Assembly (NCBI RefSeq): GCF_000308835.1
Contig: NZ_BAGN01000422.1
Coordinates: 16,436-80,435 of the forward strand
DNA: 64,000 bases
Reading direction: 5' to 3'
From: Nocardia vinacea NBRC 16497
GTDB lineage: Bacteria; Actinomycetota; Actinomycetes; Mycobacteriales; Mycobacteriaceae
The position numbers and the translations under genes were made by a program. The notes below the pieces were generated by a model. That model was not told the DNA's origin. It did not search any database and saw only the letters and a program-made list of their open reading frames with translations. Every line of letters starts with the position of its first letter. Positions within the stretch are counted from its first letter, which is position 1. Of this stretch, positions 8,544-16,227 are shown piece by piece.

Positions 8544-9424
8544 ATGAACGACGACATGGGCCGGCGGTACATCGGAGCCATCCACCACACGGGTCTCAAG
8601 GGCAGTGATTTCGATGCGATGACGAATAGATTCCGGTCCTTCGGATTCACCTTGACGCCGCGGTCGCGACACTGATGGGCCAGCAGCCGGGTGAACCGGC
8701 GATTCTGGGGTGCACCGCCAACGAATGCGCGGTGTTCGGCGGCTCGTACATCGAATTGTTCGGCATCGTCGATGCCGCCGCGCCGGACCCCTGGCACGCG
8801 AAGCCGCTGCCGGATGGATTCCGGATTCTCAATCTGGAGACCGACGACGCCGCTGTGCTCAGCGCGCGGCTCATCGAAGCCGGGCTCCCCGCTTCCGGTG
8901 TGCTCGAGCTGGAACGTGACGTGGACACCGAGGACGGCGTGCGGACCATGCGCGCCCGCACGGTGCACATCGACCCGCGCAGCACGTCCGAGGGTCTGCT
9001 CGGCATCTCCCAGCACCTGACCCGCGAATATGTGCACCAGCCACGGTATCTCGACCATCCGAACGGGGCGCGCGGGATCGCGGCGGTGACGATCGTGGCC
9101 GCCGACACCGAGTTCGACGAGATCGTCGACCGCTACCGCCGCATCATCGCGGTCGATCCGACCACCGAGGGTTCGTTGACGGTGTTGGCGCGCAAAGAGG
9201 TTCGACTGGAGTTCGTTCGGGCGTCGGACGCCGGCCAGGTGCTGCCCGGCGAGCCGGTGCCTGCGTCGTCGTACTTCGCGGCGATGACCATTCGGGTCGA
9301 TGATGTCGACCACGCGCGCCGGATTGTGGAAAGCGGTGGCACGCCGACCCGCACGATCGCGGCGGGGTTCTTTGTGTCCGCGCGCGACGCATACGGCGCC
9401 GGACTGACATTCGTCGCGCAATGA
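8544..9424 (+). pseudogene. VOC/glyoxalase-like protein split by a -1 frameshift
   Basis: An N-terminal piece starts at ATG 8544 (MNDDMGRRYIGAIHHTG), runs through FGFTLTPRSRH and meets TGA at 8673-8675. A second frame begins at ATG 8675, overlapping that stop as TGATG, and continues MGQQPGEPAILGCTANECAVFGGSYIELFGIVD to 9424 (249 residues). In glyoxalase-like-domain VOC proteins the motif GFTLTPRS-H is directly followed by the GxxN-CAVF-YIEL segment in one chain, so a single-base loss near 8670 explains the break. Alternatives are a sequencing error or re-initiation at the coupled ATG. The second half stays fully coding, so decay, if real, is recent. It overlaps the esterase start by 4 bases. 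Confidence 0.6.
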
Positions 9425-10635
9425 TCGTCGAGACTGCCACGGGCAAGGTCAGGGGGAGTGTCGTCGGTGCGGTAACCGCATTCCGCGGTATCCCTTTCGC
9501 GACTGCCGAGCGGTTCGGCGCGCCGCGCGCTCCGGCGCCATGGCCGGGCATCCGCGACAGCGTCGAGATCGGCCCGGCCGCACCGCAGTTGGCGTCACGG
9601 CTGGAGCGCGTCATGGGTCGGTTCACGGTTGCCCAGGCGGAGGACTGCCTGTCACTGAACGTTTGGGCACCGGCCGGGGCCGGTCATCCGGTGCTGGTTT
9701 TCCTGCACGGCGGCGGATTCACCAGCGGCTCGGGCGGATTGGCCTGGTACGACGGTGCGGAATTGGCCGAGCACGGCGACATCGTGGTCGTGACGATCAA
9801 CTATCGGCTCGGTGTTCTCGGATATCTCTGCCTGCCCGGGGTGAGCGAAGGCAATCTCGGATTGCTCGACCAACTGGCCGCACTGGAGTGGGTGCGGGAC
9901 AACATCGCCGCGTTCGGCGGGGATCCGGCGCAGGTCACCGTTGCCGGGCAATCCGGCGGGGCGCTGTCGATTCTCGCGATACTGGCCGCAACCGCCGGAC
10001 CTTTCCGGCGTGCGATCCTGCAGAGCACACCTGCGGGTATGCCGCCCGCGTCACCCGAGGACGCGGTGGCTGCTGGGCGAATGCTGTTGAGCGAGTTGGG
10101 TCTTGCGCCGGACGAGCAGCGTCGATTGTTCGACGTTCCGGTGGCCGAGCTGCTCTCGGCGCAGTATGCGGTCGCGGCGCGGGTCGGTGGTGCGGCTCCG
10201 CCGTATCAGCTGGTCGCCGATGGTGTTCTCGTCAGCGACGACTTGGTGCGGTCGGTCTCTGCGGCGGACATCGAGGTCCTGCTGGGAACGACAAAGGACG
10301 AGGCGGCGGCGATGGTCGCCGACGCGGCCGACGCCGTGACCCACCAACTGTTCCGTGCTCCCACCTTGCGTTTGGCAGAAATCCTTGCCGCGCAAGGAAA
10401 TAGCGCATGGCTCTACCGATTCGACTGGCATCCCGCGGCCAGCCCCTTCGGCGCCTGTCACTGCTTGGAACTGCCGTTCCTGCTCGGTAGTGCGGCAGCG
10501 TGGGCGCACGCACCGATGCTCATGGGCGAGCGGCCGCAGTCCCTGGTCGAGGACATGCGCGAGCGCTGGATCGGCTTCATCCGCCACGGCGACCCCGGCT
10601 GGTCCCGCGCCACCGAACACCACATGAACGCCTGA
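9421..10635 (+). CDS. Type B carboxylesterase
   Basis: A 404-residue alpha/beta hydrolase of the carboxylesterase/p-nitrobenzyl esterase family. It shows the N-terminal GKVRGSVVGAVTAFRGIPFA, EDCLSLNVWAP, the oxyanion-hole HGGGFTSGSG, and the nucleophile elbow VTVAGQSGGALS. The His-containing region FGACHCLELPFLLG is present near the C-terminus. At about 400 residues it is shorter than the usual 480-520, having lost part of the lid region. No signal peptide is seen, so it acts in the cytoplasm on small ester substrates. ATG 9421 overlaps the stop of the preceding VOC gene, which implies one transcription unit. Confidence 0.88.
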   Translation: MIVETATGKVRGSVVGAVTAFRGIPFATAERFGAPRAPAPWPGIRDSVEIGPAAPQLASRLERVMGRFTVAQAEDCLSLNVWAPAGAGHPVLVFLHGGGFTSGSGGLAWYDGAELAEHGDIVVVTINYRLGVLGYLCLPGVSEGNLGLLDQLAALEWVRDNIAAFGGDPAQVTVAGQSGGALSILAILAATAGPFRRAILQSTPAGMPPASPEDAVAAGRMLLSELGLAPDEQRRLFDVPVAELLSAQYAVAARVGGAAPPYQLVADGVLVSDDLVRSVSAADIEVLLGTTKDEAAAMVADAADAVTHQLFRAPTLRLAEILAAQGNSAWLYRFDWHPAASPFGACHCLELPFLLGSAAAWAHAPMLMGERPQSLVEDMRERWIGFIRHGDPGWSRATEHHMNA

Positions 10636-10659
10636 CGAGTTCCTGCCGAAGGACACGAT

Positions 10660-11616
10660 ATGACCGCCCTGCAATGGCATCGCCCACTGATGCTGCTCGC
10701 CATCGCGATGGCACTGCTTGTTCTCTTCTCGATCGGGGGCCTGATCGTCGACGATCGCGTCCTCACCGGACTGCCGATCTGGGCCAAGGCGGTGAAATTC
10801 GCGCTCTCGGTGTTGATCTACGCGGTCACCTGGGCCTGGCTCATCGCCCAGCTCACCCGCTGGCGGCGGATCGCCTGGTGGGCGGGCACGGTGGCGGCCG
10901 TCGGCCTCGGTGTGGAACTGGCCGTCATCGTGACCCAAATCGTGCGCGGCACCACCAGCCACTTCAACTTCACGACTCCGCTCAATGCGGCGCTGTGGGA
11001 CACCATGGGGCTGTCCATAGTCGTGGTCTGGGCCGCGACGCTGGTCGTATCGCTGGTTCTGTTCCGCAACCCGACGCCGGATCCGGCACGCAACGCCGCG
11101 ATCCGCTACGGCGCCGCACTGTCGCTGATCGGCGCGGCGCTGGGGATGCTCATGGTGGTGCCGACCCCGGCCCAGCGCGAGACCGGCAGCGCCATCCAAG
11201 GCGCGCACACCGTCGGCCTGCCCGACGGTGGACCGGGCCTGCCGGTTCTCGGCTGGAGCACAACCGGTGGTGACCTACGTATCCCGCATTTTGTCGGTAT
11301 GCATGCGGTCCAACTGCTTCCACTGGTGGTCGTCGCCCTGGAATTCGGTGCCCGCCGAATCCCTGCCTTGCGATCGGCCCGATCGAGAGCAGCGCTCGTG
11401 ACCGTCGCGGCAGCAGCCTTCGGCGGCCTGCTCGCGGTGCTGACGTGGCAGGCGCTGCGCGGACAATCCGTGGTGCATCCGGACGCGCCGACACTGCTGG
11501 CACTCGCCGTAATCGCCACTGCTGCAACCGGATCGGCCACGATGATCATTCGGCGCCGACCGCGATCGACGCATCCGTCACCCGATCCGCTGGCCGCGAT
11601 CGGAGCGACTCGATGA
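10660..11616 (+). CDS. Integral membrane protein of unknown function
   Basis: A 318-residue hydrophobic protein with about eight membrane segments (roughly 10-30, 42-64, 71-95, 110-134, 149-168, 211-232, 246-269, 279-300). A loop with PTPAQRETGSAIQGAHTVG and the motif PHFVGMHAVQLLPL look conserved-like, but I do not recognise an enzymatic family. It is the first of three small membrane-protein genes, overlapping the next by ATGA, so the trio probably acts together or is at least co-expressed. Confidence 0.75.
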   Translation: MTALQWHRPLMLLAIAMALLVLFSIGGLIVDDRVLTGLPIWAKAVKFALSVLIYAVTWAWLIAQLTRWRRIAWWAGTVAAVGLGVELAVIVTQIVRGTTSHFNFTTPLNAALWDTMGLSIVVVWAATLVVSLVLFRNPTPDPARNAAIRYGAALSLIGAALGMLMVVPTPAQRETGSAIQGAHTVGLPDGGPGLPVLGWSTTGGDLRIPHFVGMHAVQLLPLVVVALEFGARRIPALRSARSRAALVTVAAAAFGGLLAVLTWQALRGQSVVHPDAPTLLALAVIATAATGSATMIIRRRPRSTHPSPDPLAAIGATR

Positions 11617-12065
11617 CCCGTGCGCTATTCGACCTCACCTTCTGGCCGGCCGTGCCCTTCTGGGCAGTGATGATCCTGGCGCCGCGGTGGCGCCGAACGC
11701 CAACCATCGTGGCGTCACCGCTGATCTGCGCGCCGCCGCTGCTGATCTACGCGATGCTGGTGCTACCGGAGTTCGGGCCGTTCCTGTCCGCTCTTGCCAA
11801 CCCGAATCTGCCTGGGCTGCAAGCAATTCTCGGCGGCAGCACGGGCGCGGCCGCGGCGTGGGCGCACTTCGTCGGATTCGATCTTTTTCTGGGCCGCTGG
11901 ATCTACTTCGACAGCCGCGAACGCGGCATCCATCCCGTGCCGATCAGCGCACTGCTGCTGTTCACGATCTTGTTCGCGCCGCTCGGTGTACTCGGCTACC
12001 TGATCATCCGATTCCACCCGGCATACCGACCGATACCAAACCGACCCACCCATGCGGAGACATAA
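11613..12065 (+). CDS. ABA4-like (DUF4281) membrane protein
   Basis: A 150-residue protein starting MTRALFDLTFWPAVPFW, with four predicted membrane spans. The segment GGSTGAAAAWAHFVGFDLFLGRWIYFDS contains the GRW-DS signature typical of the ABA4/DUF4281 family, named after a plant protein needed for neoxanthin formation. The bacterial role is unknown. The frame is open upstream, but ATG 11613 overlaps the previous stop and gives the family's normal length. Confidence 0.78.
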   Translation: MTRALFDLTFWPAVPFWAVMILAPRWRRTPTIVASPLICAPPLLIYAMLVLPEFGPFLSALANPNLPGLQAILGGSTGAAAAWAHFVGFDLFLGRWIYFDSRERGIHPVPISALLLFTILFAPLGVLGYLIIRFHPAYRPIPNRPTHAET

Positions 12066-12578
12066 ATGGAAACCCTGATCTTTCTCCTGATCGTGCTGCT
12101 CGGGCTGCGCCTGGCAGGGGTACTGGGAGCCACTCGATTCACCGACTGGCCGACGTGCGCGGCGTATGCGCTCGCGGCGATGCTGGTGCTCACCGGCACA
12201 ACGCATTTCCTTCCCGACAGCCTCGCGAGCGGACCCGCTCCCACCCACAGCGATCTGCTGCCGATGGTGCCGCCATTCGTGCCATTTCCGAGTTTCATGG
12301 TGTACCTGACCGGTGTGCTGGAACTGCTCGCCGCGCTCGGTCTCGTCCTCACCAGAACCCGTCGACCCGCCGGTCTCGGTTTGGCCGCTCTGTTCGTCAC
12401 CCTGCTGCCCGCCAACATCTACGCCGCCGTATCCGACATCCCGTTCAACGGTGCGCCGGCATCCCCGCTGTGGATTCGGATACCTGAACAGGTGCTCTAC
12501 ATCGCGGTGGCGCTGTGGGTGGCAAGGCTGTACGGGCCGAGCCGTGTCGAACGCGTCGACGTGGCAGCGGAGCGCTGA
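12066..12578 (+). CDS. DoxX-like membrane protein
   Basis: A 170-residue protein with about four membrane spans. Features include YALAAMLVLTGTTHFLPDSL, a polar loop with a run of Pro/Phe, and ELLAALGLVLTRTRRPAGLGLAALFVTLLPANIYAAV, the usual DoxX/DoxD layout. It begins directly after the ABA4-like stop codon. DoxX proteins are often associated with redox or thiol stress, but no specific partner is visible here. Confidence 0.78.
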   Translation: METLIFLLIVLLGLRLAGVLGATRFTDWPTCAAYALAAMLVLTGTTHFLPDSLASGPAPTHSDLLPMVPPFVPFPSFMVYLTGVLELLAALGLVLTRTRRPAGLGLAALFVTLLPANIYAAVSDIPFNGAPASPLWIRIPEQVLYIAVALWVARLYGPSRVERVDVAAER

Positions 12579-12740
12579 CCGGTGTTGTCACACTGAACGT
12601 TGGGCCTTTGTCCTGGCCAGGGCACCGGCGGACGCCGAGAACTGTGGCGTGTATCGCGGGTTGTGTCGTATCCCTAGGGGTGTCGGACGCATTCGTGAGG
12701 TGTCCAGATCCGGCCGATGTTTGCGGAACATCGTTCTTCT

Positions 12741-12777
12741 CCGGTTTTAGCGTTGGCGCAGTTTCTGTGCCGTTGAC
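12741..12777 (+). promoter_or_regulatory. Conserved 37-bp upstream element, copy 2
   Basis: Second copy of the element seen at 5026-5062, differing at three positions only. It precedes the Ag85-like gene by 52 bases. Flanking sequence is not conserved, so selection on this block is likely. Confidence 0.6.
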
Positions 12778-12829
12778 GAGCACAAACGGTGCGAGTCGAT
12801 GAACGCCAGGATTCTGGAGGATGTGAACA

Positions 12830-13903
12830 ATGAAGCGAAGTCCCACCGGACGGACGGCTGCGTCGGTTGCTGATTCGCGCCGATCGAGGGGTGAAATACG
12901 TTGCTACCCTTGGCAGCACGCGCTGGTGGCGCTGGCGGCGATGTTCAACGTCGGTGTGGTTGCGGTGCCTTCGGCCGCGAATGCTGATGCGCCGTCGTCG
13001 ATCACCGGATCGTGGGCCGAGGATGATCGCACGGTGCAGTTGCGGGTGTATTCCGCTGCTATGCAGCAGGACGTCATGGTGAAGGTGCTGCGTCCGGCTG
13101 ATCGGGCGACGCCACGGCCCACGTTGTATCTGCTCAATGGTGGTGGGGGTGGGCAGGACAGTGCGACTTGGCAGAAGAACACCGATGTGTTGAGGTTCCT
13201 TGCCGATAAAGACGTGAATGTGGTTCAGCCGGTGGGTGGCAAGTGGAGCTACTACACCGACTGGCGTGCGCCGGATCCGAAACTCGGTCTGTACAAATGG
13301 AAGACGTTCCTCACCGAGGAGTTGCCGCCGCTGATCGATGCCGAACTCGGTACCACCGGCGTCAACGCCATCGCGGGGCTGTCCACCTCGGGCACATCGG
13401 TTTTGCAGTTGCCGATCGCGAAACCCGGTCTGTACCAGGCGGTTGCGGCCTACAGCGGTTGCGCCCAGATCAGCGATCCGATCGGGCAGCAGTTCGTGAA
13501 GCTTGCGGTGGAGGGATGGGGCGGGGGCGATACGGTGAATATGTATGGACCGCCGAATGATCCGATGTGGGCGGCCAACGACCCGTACCTGCATGCCGAG
13601 CAGTTGCGCGGCATCCACCTGTTCATCTCGACGGGGACGGGTGTTCCTGGCATGTATGACCGCTACAATGGCAGTCATATGCAGCCCGGGCCGCGCGGGT
13701 TCTTCAACCAGCTGGTGATCGGCGGTGTCATCGAATCCGCGGTGAACTGGTGCACCCAGAACCTGCGCACCGAACTGGATCAGCTGGGCATCCCCGCCAC
13801 CTACGACTTCCAGCCCACCGGGACGCACTCGTGGGGCTATTGGCAAGAGGCGCTGAAGACTTCGTGGCCTGTGCTGGCCGAGGGGCTCGGCCTTCCCTCC
13901 TGA
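12830..13903 (+). CDS. Secreted mycolyltransferase-like esterase (antigen 85 family)
   Basis: A 357-residue exported protein. The signal peptide is atypically long (about 1-53): a basic N-region with CYPWQHALVALAAMFNVGVVAV then PSAANA. The esterase D/Ag85 fold shows TLYLLNGGGGGQDSATW, the nucleophile motif GLSTSGTS with Ser185, FISTGTG and the C-terminal GTHSWGYW carrying the His. Ag85 proteins transfer mycolic acids to trehalose or arabinogalactan outside the membrane, so its presence supports a mycolic-acid-bearing host. Function as a plain esterase is possible. A GGAGG site precedes ATG 12830, and it carries the same upstream element as the lipase at 5117. Confidence 0.87.
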   Translation: MKRSPTGRTAASVADSRRSRGEIRCYPWQHALVALAAMFNVGVVAVPSAANADAPSSITGSWAEDDRTVQLRVYSAAMQQDVMVKVLRPADRATPRPTLYLLNGGGGGQDSATWQKNTDVLRFLADKDVNVVQPVGGKWSYYTDWRAPDPKLGLYKWKTFLTEELPPLIDAELGTTGVNAIAGLSTSGTSVLQLPIAKPGLYQAVAAYSGCAQISDPIGQQFVKLAVEGWGGGDTVNMYGPPNDPMWAANDPYLHAEQLRGIHLFISTGTGVPGMYDRYNGSHMQPGPRGFFNQLVIGGVIESAVNWCTQNLRTELDQLGIPATYDFQPTGTHSWGYWQEALKTSWPVLAEGLGLPS

Positions 13904-13914
13904 TTGCGTCGGTG

Positions 13915-15132
13915 TCAGGTGCGGTACGTGCGCGCGACCAAGGCGGAGCGCAGATACCAGAGCCCCGACGGCTGTGACGGATCGAAGCCGGTGAGTTGTC
14001 CGATGCGCTTGAGTCGGTAGTCGACGGTATTGGTGTGCACGTGCAGCACCCGGGCGGTGCGCTGGCGGTTGAGGTTATTGCCGATGTGGCGCTGCAGGGT
14101 CTCCAGCAGTTCGGGGTGCTCGTCCAGCGAATCCAGCAGCGAACCGAGGTATTCGCGGCCCGGGCCCGGCCGGGTGAGCTGGTATTCGAGGGCGAGTTCG
14201 TCGAAGCGGTACAGCCCGGCCACCGCCTGCAGCCGCTGCACCATGTCGAGGAGTTCGTGCGCCTGGTCGGCGGCGTTCGGAATCTGTTCCGGCGTGGCCA
14301 CCACCATGGTCGCCGTAATGCCGACCTGCGCGGCGTGCGAGAGCCTGGCCACTACGGCGTCGAACTCGTCGTTGTCGAATTGGGCCGAGGGGATCAGCAC
14401 GGTGCCGCCGTCCACACTCAACAGCGACAGCGCGCTCGCACCGCATTGCGTGGCGAGTTCGGCCTGCAGCCGACGCAACTTGCGCCGGGCTACCACTTGG
14501 GCGTCGAGCATCGGGTTGTGCTCGTCGCGATGGGGTGGAATGGCAACGGCGAGAACGTCGTACGACTCCGCGATGGCGATGCCGCATTCGCGGGCCATGG
14601 TCGAGGTGCTGTGCCCGCCGAGCAGCGCGGAAGTGAGGGTATGCACGGCGGTGTGGTGCTCGCTTACGACGGCGCGCAGCTCGCGGATGTAGGCCACCGA
14701 GATCGCCGAGGTGAGCTTGTCGAGCAGTTCGACGACCATCTTGGCGCCGTCGACGAGATTGTCGTAGTCCTTGATCGTCGCACTGGAAACCACCAGTTCG
14801 AGGCCCATCTGGAAGCCCTCGTGGATGGAATGCAGGATGGTGTCGATCGGCACGCCCTCGCGGGCCCAGCCCGCGGCGTGGTCCTCGAGCCGCTGCACCT
14901 TCTCCGGGATGTCCTTGCCGTCGAGCATGCTGACCGCGATCTCGAGGCAGACGCGGGTGCTGGCGGTGAAGTCGCCGGTGATGGCTTCCCCCGGCATCGT
15001 CGCGCACGGGATGACGTTGTCCACGAAGTGGCCGACCATCTGCCGGGACAGCGCGCGGACGTCCTTGAGCGGGGACGACATCGGCTTGCCGGAAAGGGTC
15101 AGGGTCGGCCTGGTCGAGTGGTCGACGGACAT
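13915..15132 (-). CDS. PucR/CdaR-type regulator, likely cluster-linked
   Basis: A 405-residue one-component regulator. The C-terminal HTH_30 domain is clear: LETLQRHIGNNLNRQRTARVLHVHTNTVDYRLKRIGQLTGFDP (last 70 residues). The middle holds a GGDEF-like/CdaR fold, and the N-terminal half is an RsbRD-like helical domain (DNVIPCATMPGE to HSIHEGFQMGLE). ATG 15132 (MSVDHSTRP) follows an AAGGAG site, so I reject the longer start at 15174. It is divergent from the large biosynthetic operon across an 800-base leader and is the obvious candidate for its regulator, although that is inference from position. Confidence 0.82.
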   Translation of the reverse strand: MSVDHSTRPTLTLSGKPMSSPLKDVRALSRQMVGHFVDNVIPCATMPGEAITGDFTASTRVCLEIAVSMLDGKDIPEKVQRLEDHAAGWAREGVPIDTILHSIHEGFQMGLELVVSSATIKDYDNLVDGAKMVVELLDKLTSAISVAYIRELRAVVSEHHTAVHTLTSALLGGHSTSTMARECGIAIAESYDVLAVAIPPHRDEHNPMLDAQVVARRKLRRLQAELATQCGASALSLLSVDGGTVLIPSAQFDNDEFDAVVARLSHAAQVGITATMVVATPEQIPNAADQAHELLDMVQRLQAVAGLYRFDELALEYQLTRPGPGREYLGSLLDSLDEHPELLETLQRHIGNNLNRQRTARVLHVHTNTVDYRLKRIGQLTGFDPSQPSGLWYLRSALVARTYRT

Positions 15133-15253
15133 TGGCGACTCCTTTTTGGCCACGGGTGTAGCTGTGTGGAGCATTTACAGTAACCGCGCGAGGTGACGTG
15201 TGGACCGGTTCGCTTGGTTCTGTGAGAGTGCGCTATCCGGGTGGTCGGGCGCT

Positions 15254-15267
15254 TGTGACCGGTCACA
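15254..15267. promoter_or_regulatory. Palindrome TGTGACCGGTCACA
   Basis: A perfect 14-bp inverted repeat 122 bases upstream of the PucR-type regulator. It resembles a CRP half-site pair but the spacer is 4 rather than 6 bases, so a different regulator is more likely. Confidence 0.4.
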
Positions 15268-15497
15268 GTGCTTCAGAGGGGCTACCGGCGGGTAATGAGA
15301 GCCGTCACATCCGCCGCTGGGACCAGAAGTTAGCCGAGAGTTCGGACACTGCGCGTGTCCGGCCGCATGACGTAAAAACGCCGTTACGCGACTTTGCATT
15401 CGACTCGGAATGTGTTACCGGTCAGTGCAAAACAAAAGTACCGATAGGTCGGTTCGGAAACTCTGCTGTCTGCTCAGTGAACCGGGTATGAACAGCG

Positions 15498-15513
15498 CAT
15501 TTATTGATAAATG
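15498..15513. promoter_or_regulatory. AT-rich palindrome CATTTATTGATAAATG
   Basis: Seven-base arms around a TG centre. In such GC-rich DNA an AT-rich palindrome is unusual and is a good candidate for a regulator site or a promoter melting region about 310 bases before the 15824 reading frame. Confidence 0.4.
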
Positions 15514-15823
15514 ATCCCGCGCCGCGACCGATGGTCGAATTGGCGAATTGCCTGCGACCGCGAATCGCGGAATGAATTGTCTCAGACGCCGCCTCGTCAG
15601 GCCCTCTTTTCGGTGGGTGTAGCCGAGTTTCGAACATGCCGATCAGCTACATTAGCGAATTAGTTGCTGAAAGCTCGGACCGGCTCTGAGTCAGTGCTAT
15701 TCACATTGCCAGTCGTAAATCAGCGGTGTACAGATGTGTGCATGCACCACTGTGATTGCCAACAGTCGTGCGCATGGACGAGATATTGGACGTGACAGTC
15801 TTGATTGCCATATCGGAGGGCAA

Positions 15824-15964
15824 GTGATCGCAGTCCCGGCTGACGCTGGATTCGGCTCTGAACAGCAAAGATTCATTGTTTACGCGACAGGGTCGATGTT
15901 CTGTACCCGCGTCGCGCGCACTGCGGGCGCGGCAGGTTCGAGCGCGTGGGAGGACGTGCGATGA
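15824..15964 (+). CDS. Candidate 46-residue small protein opening the operon
   Basis: GTG 15824 follows a strong GGAGGG site with 4-base spacing (CGGAGGGCAA then GTG). The frame ends TGA 15962-15964, overlapping the ACP start as ATGA exactly as the other genes of this operon do. The peptide begins MIAVPADAGFGSEQQRF and has no recognisable domain; it could act as a leader that couples translation to the ACP. Codon bias is weak, and the frame remains open upstream to ATG 15734, so chance openness is a real alternative. Confidence 0.35.
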   Translation: MIAVPADAGFGSEQQRFIVYATGSMFCTRVARTAGAAGSSAWEDVR

Positions 15965-16224
15965 CCGGGTTGAATGATGTCGGCACACGGGTGCGCGAAC
16001 TCTTTTCACGAGGATTGCAGGTCCCGTCGATCGATGTGAATACGCCGTTGCTGGATTATGGCCTGGACTCGGTCAGGTCGGCAGAACTCGTCATCGAACT
16101 CGAGCGCACCTTCGGTATCGAGATCTCGGATTCGGAGGCTGCGACACTGCACACCGCGCGCGACGTAATCGACTGTGTGGTCGCCAAGTCTGCGGCCGAC
16201 CGGCACTCTGGTATCGGAGCATAG
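15961..16224 (+). CDS. Acyl carrier protein 1
   Basis: An 87-residue carrier protein with the phosphopantetheine motif DYGLDSVRSAELVIELE; Ser37 is the attachment site. It would hold an acyl chain as a thioester for the enzymes encoded next to it; no phosphopantetheinyl transferase is present in the window, so one must act in trans. ATG 15961 follows GGGAGG; the GTG 15 bases upstream lacks support. It is followed after three bases by the giant multidomain gene, whose N-terminal enzymes are natural partners. Confidence 0.9.
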   Translation: MTGLNDVGTRVRELFSRGLQVPSIDVNTPLLDYGLDSVRSAELVIELERTFGIEISDSEAATLHTARDVIDCVVAKSAADRHSGIGA

Positions 16225-16227
16225 ATC

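Larger units (their letters stand above)
15133..15823. promoter_or_regulatory. Long AT-richer divergent control region of the biosynthetic operon
   Basis: About 690 bases between the PucR-type regulator and the first operon reading frame, visibly lower in GC than the flanking genes and without coding bias. It holds a perfect palindrome at 15254-15267 (TGTGACCGGTCACA), an AT-only-like palindrome at 15498-15513 (CATTTATTGATAAATG) and CCGCGAATCGCGG at 15558-15570. These are candidate binding sites; none matches a motif I can name with certainty. Confidence 0.5.

Noticed and set aside
15254..15267. A CRP/FNR-type binding site
   Set aside because: The palindrome TGTGACCGGTCACA has a 4-base spacer instead of the 6 of CRP sites, so I list it as an unassigned palindrome only.
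15734..15823. The long version (76 codons) of the small reading frame before ACP 1
   Set aside because: ATG 15734 has no ribosome site and the segment lacks codon bias; only the GTG 15824 version has support.
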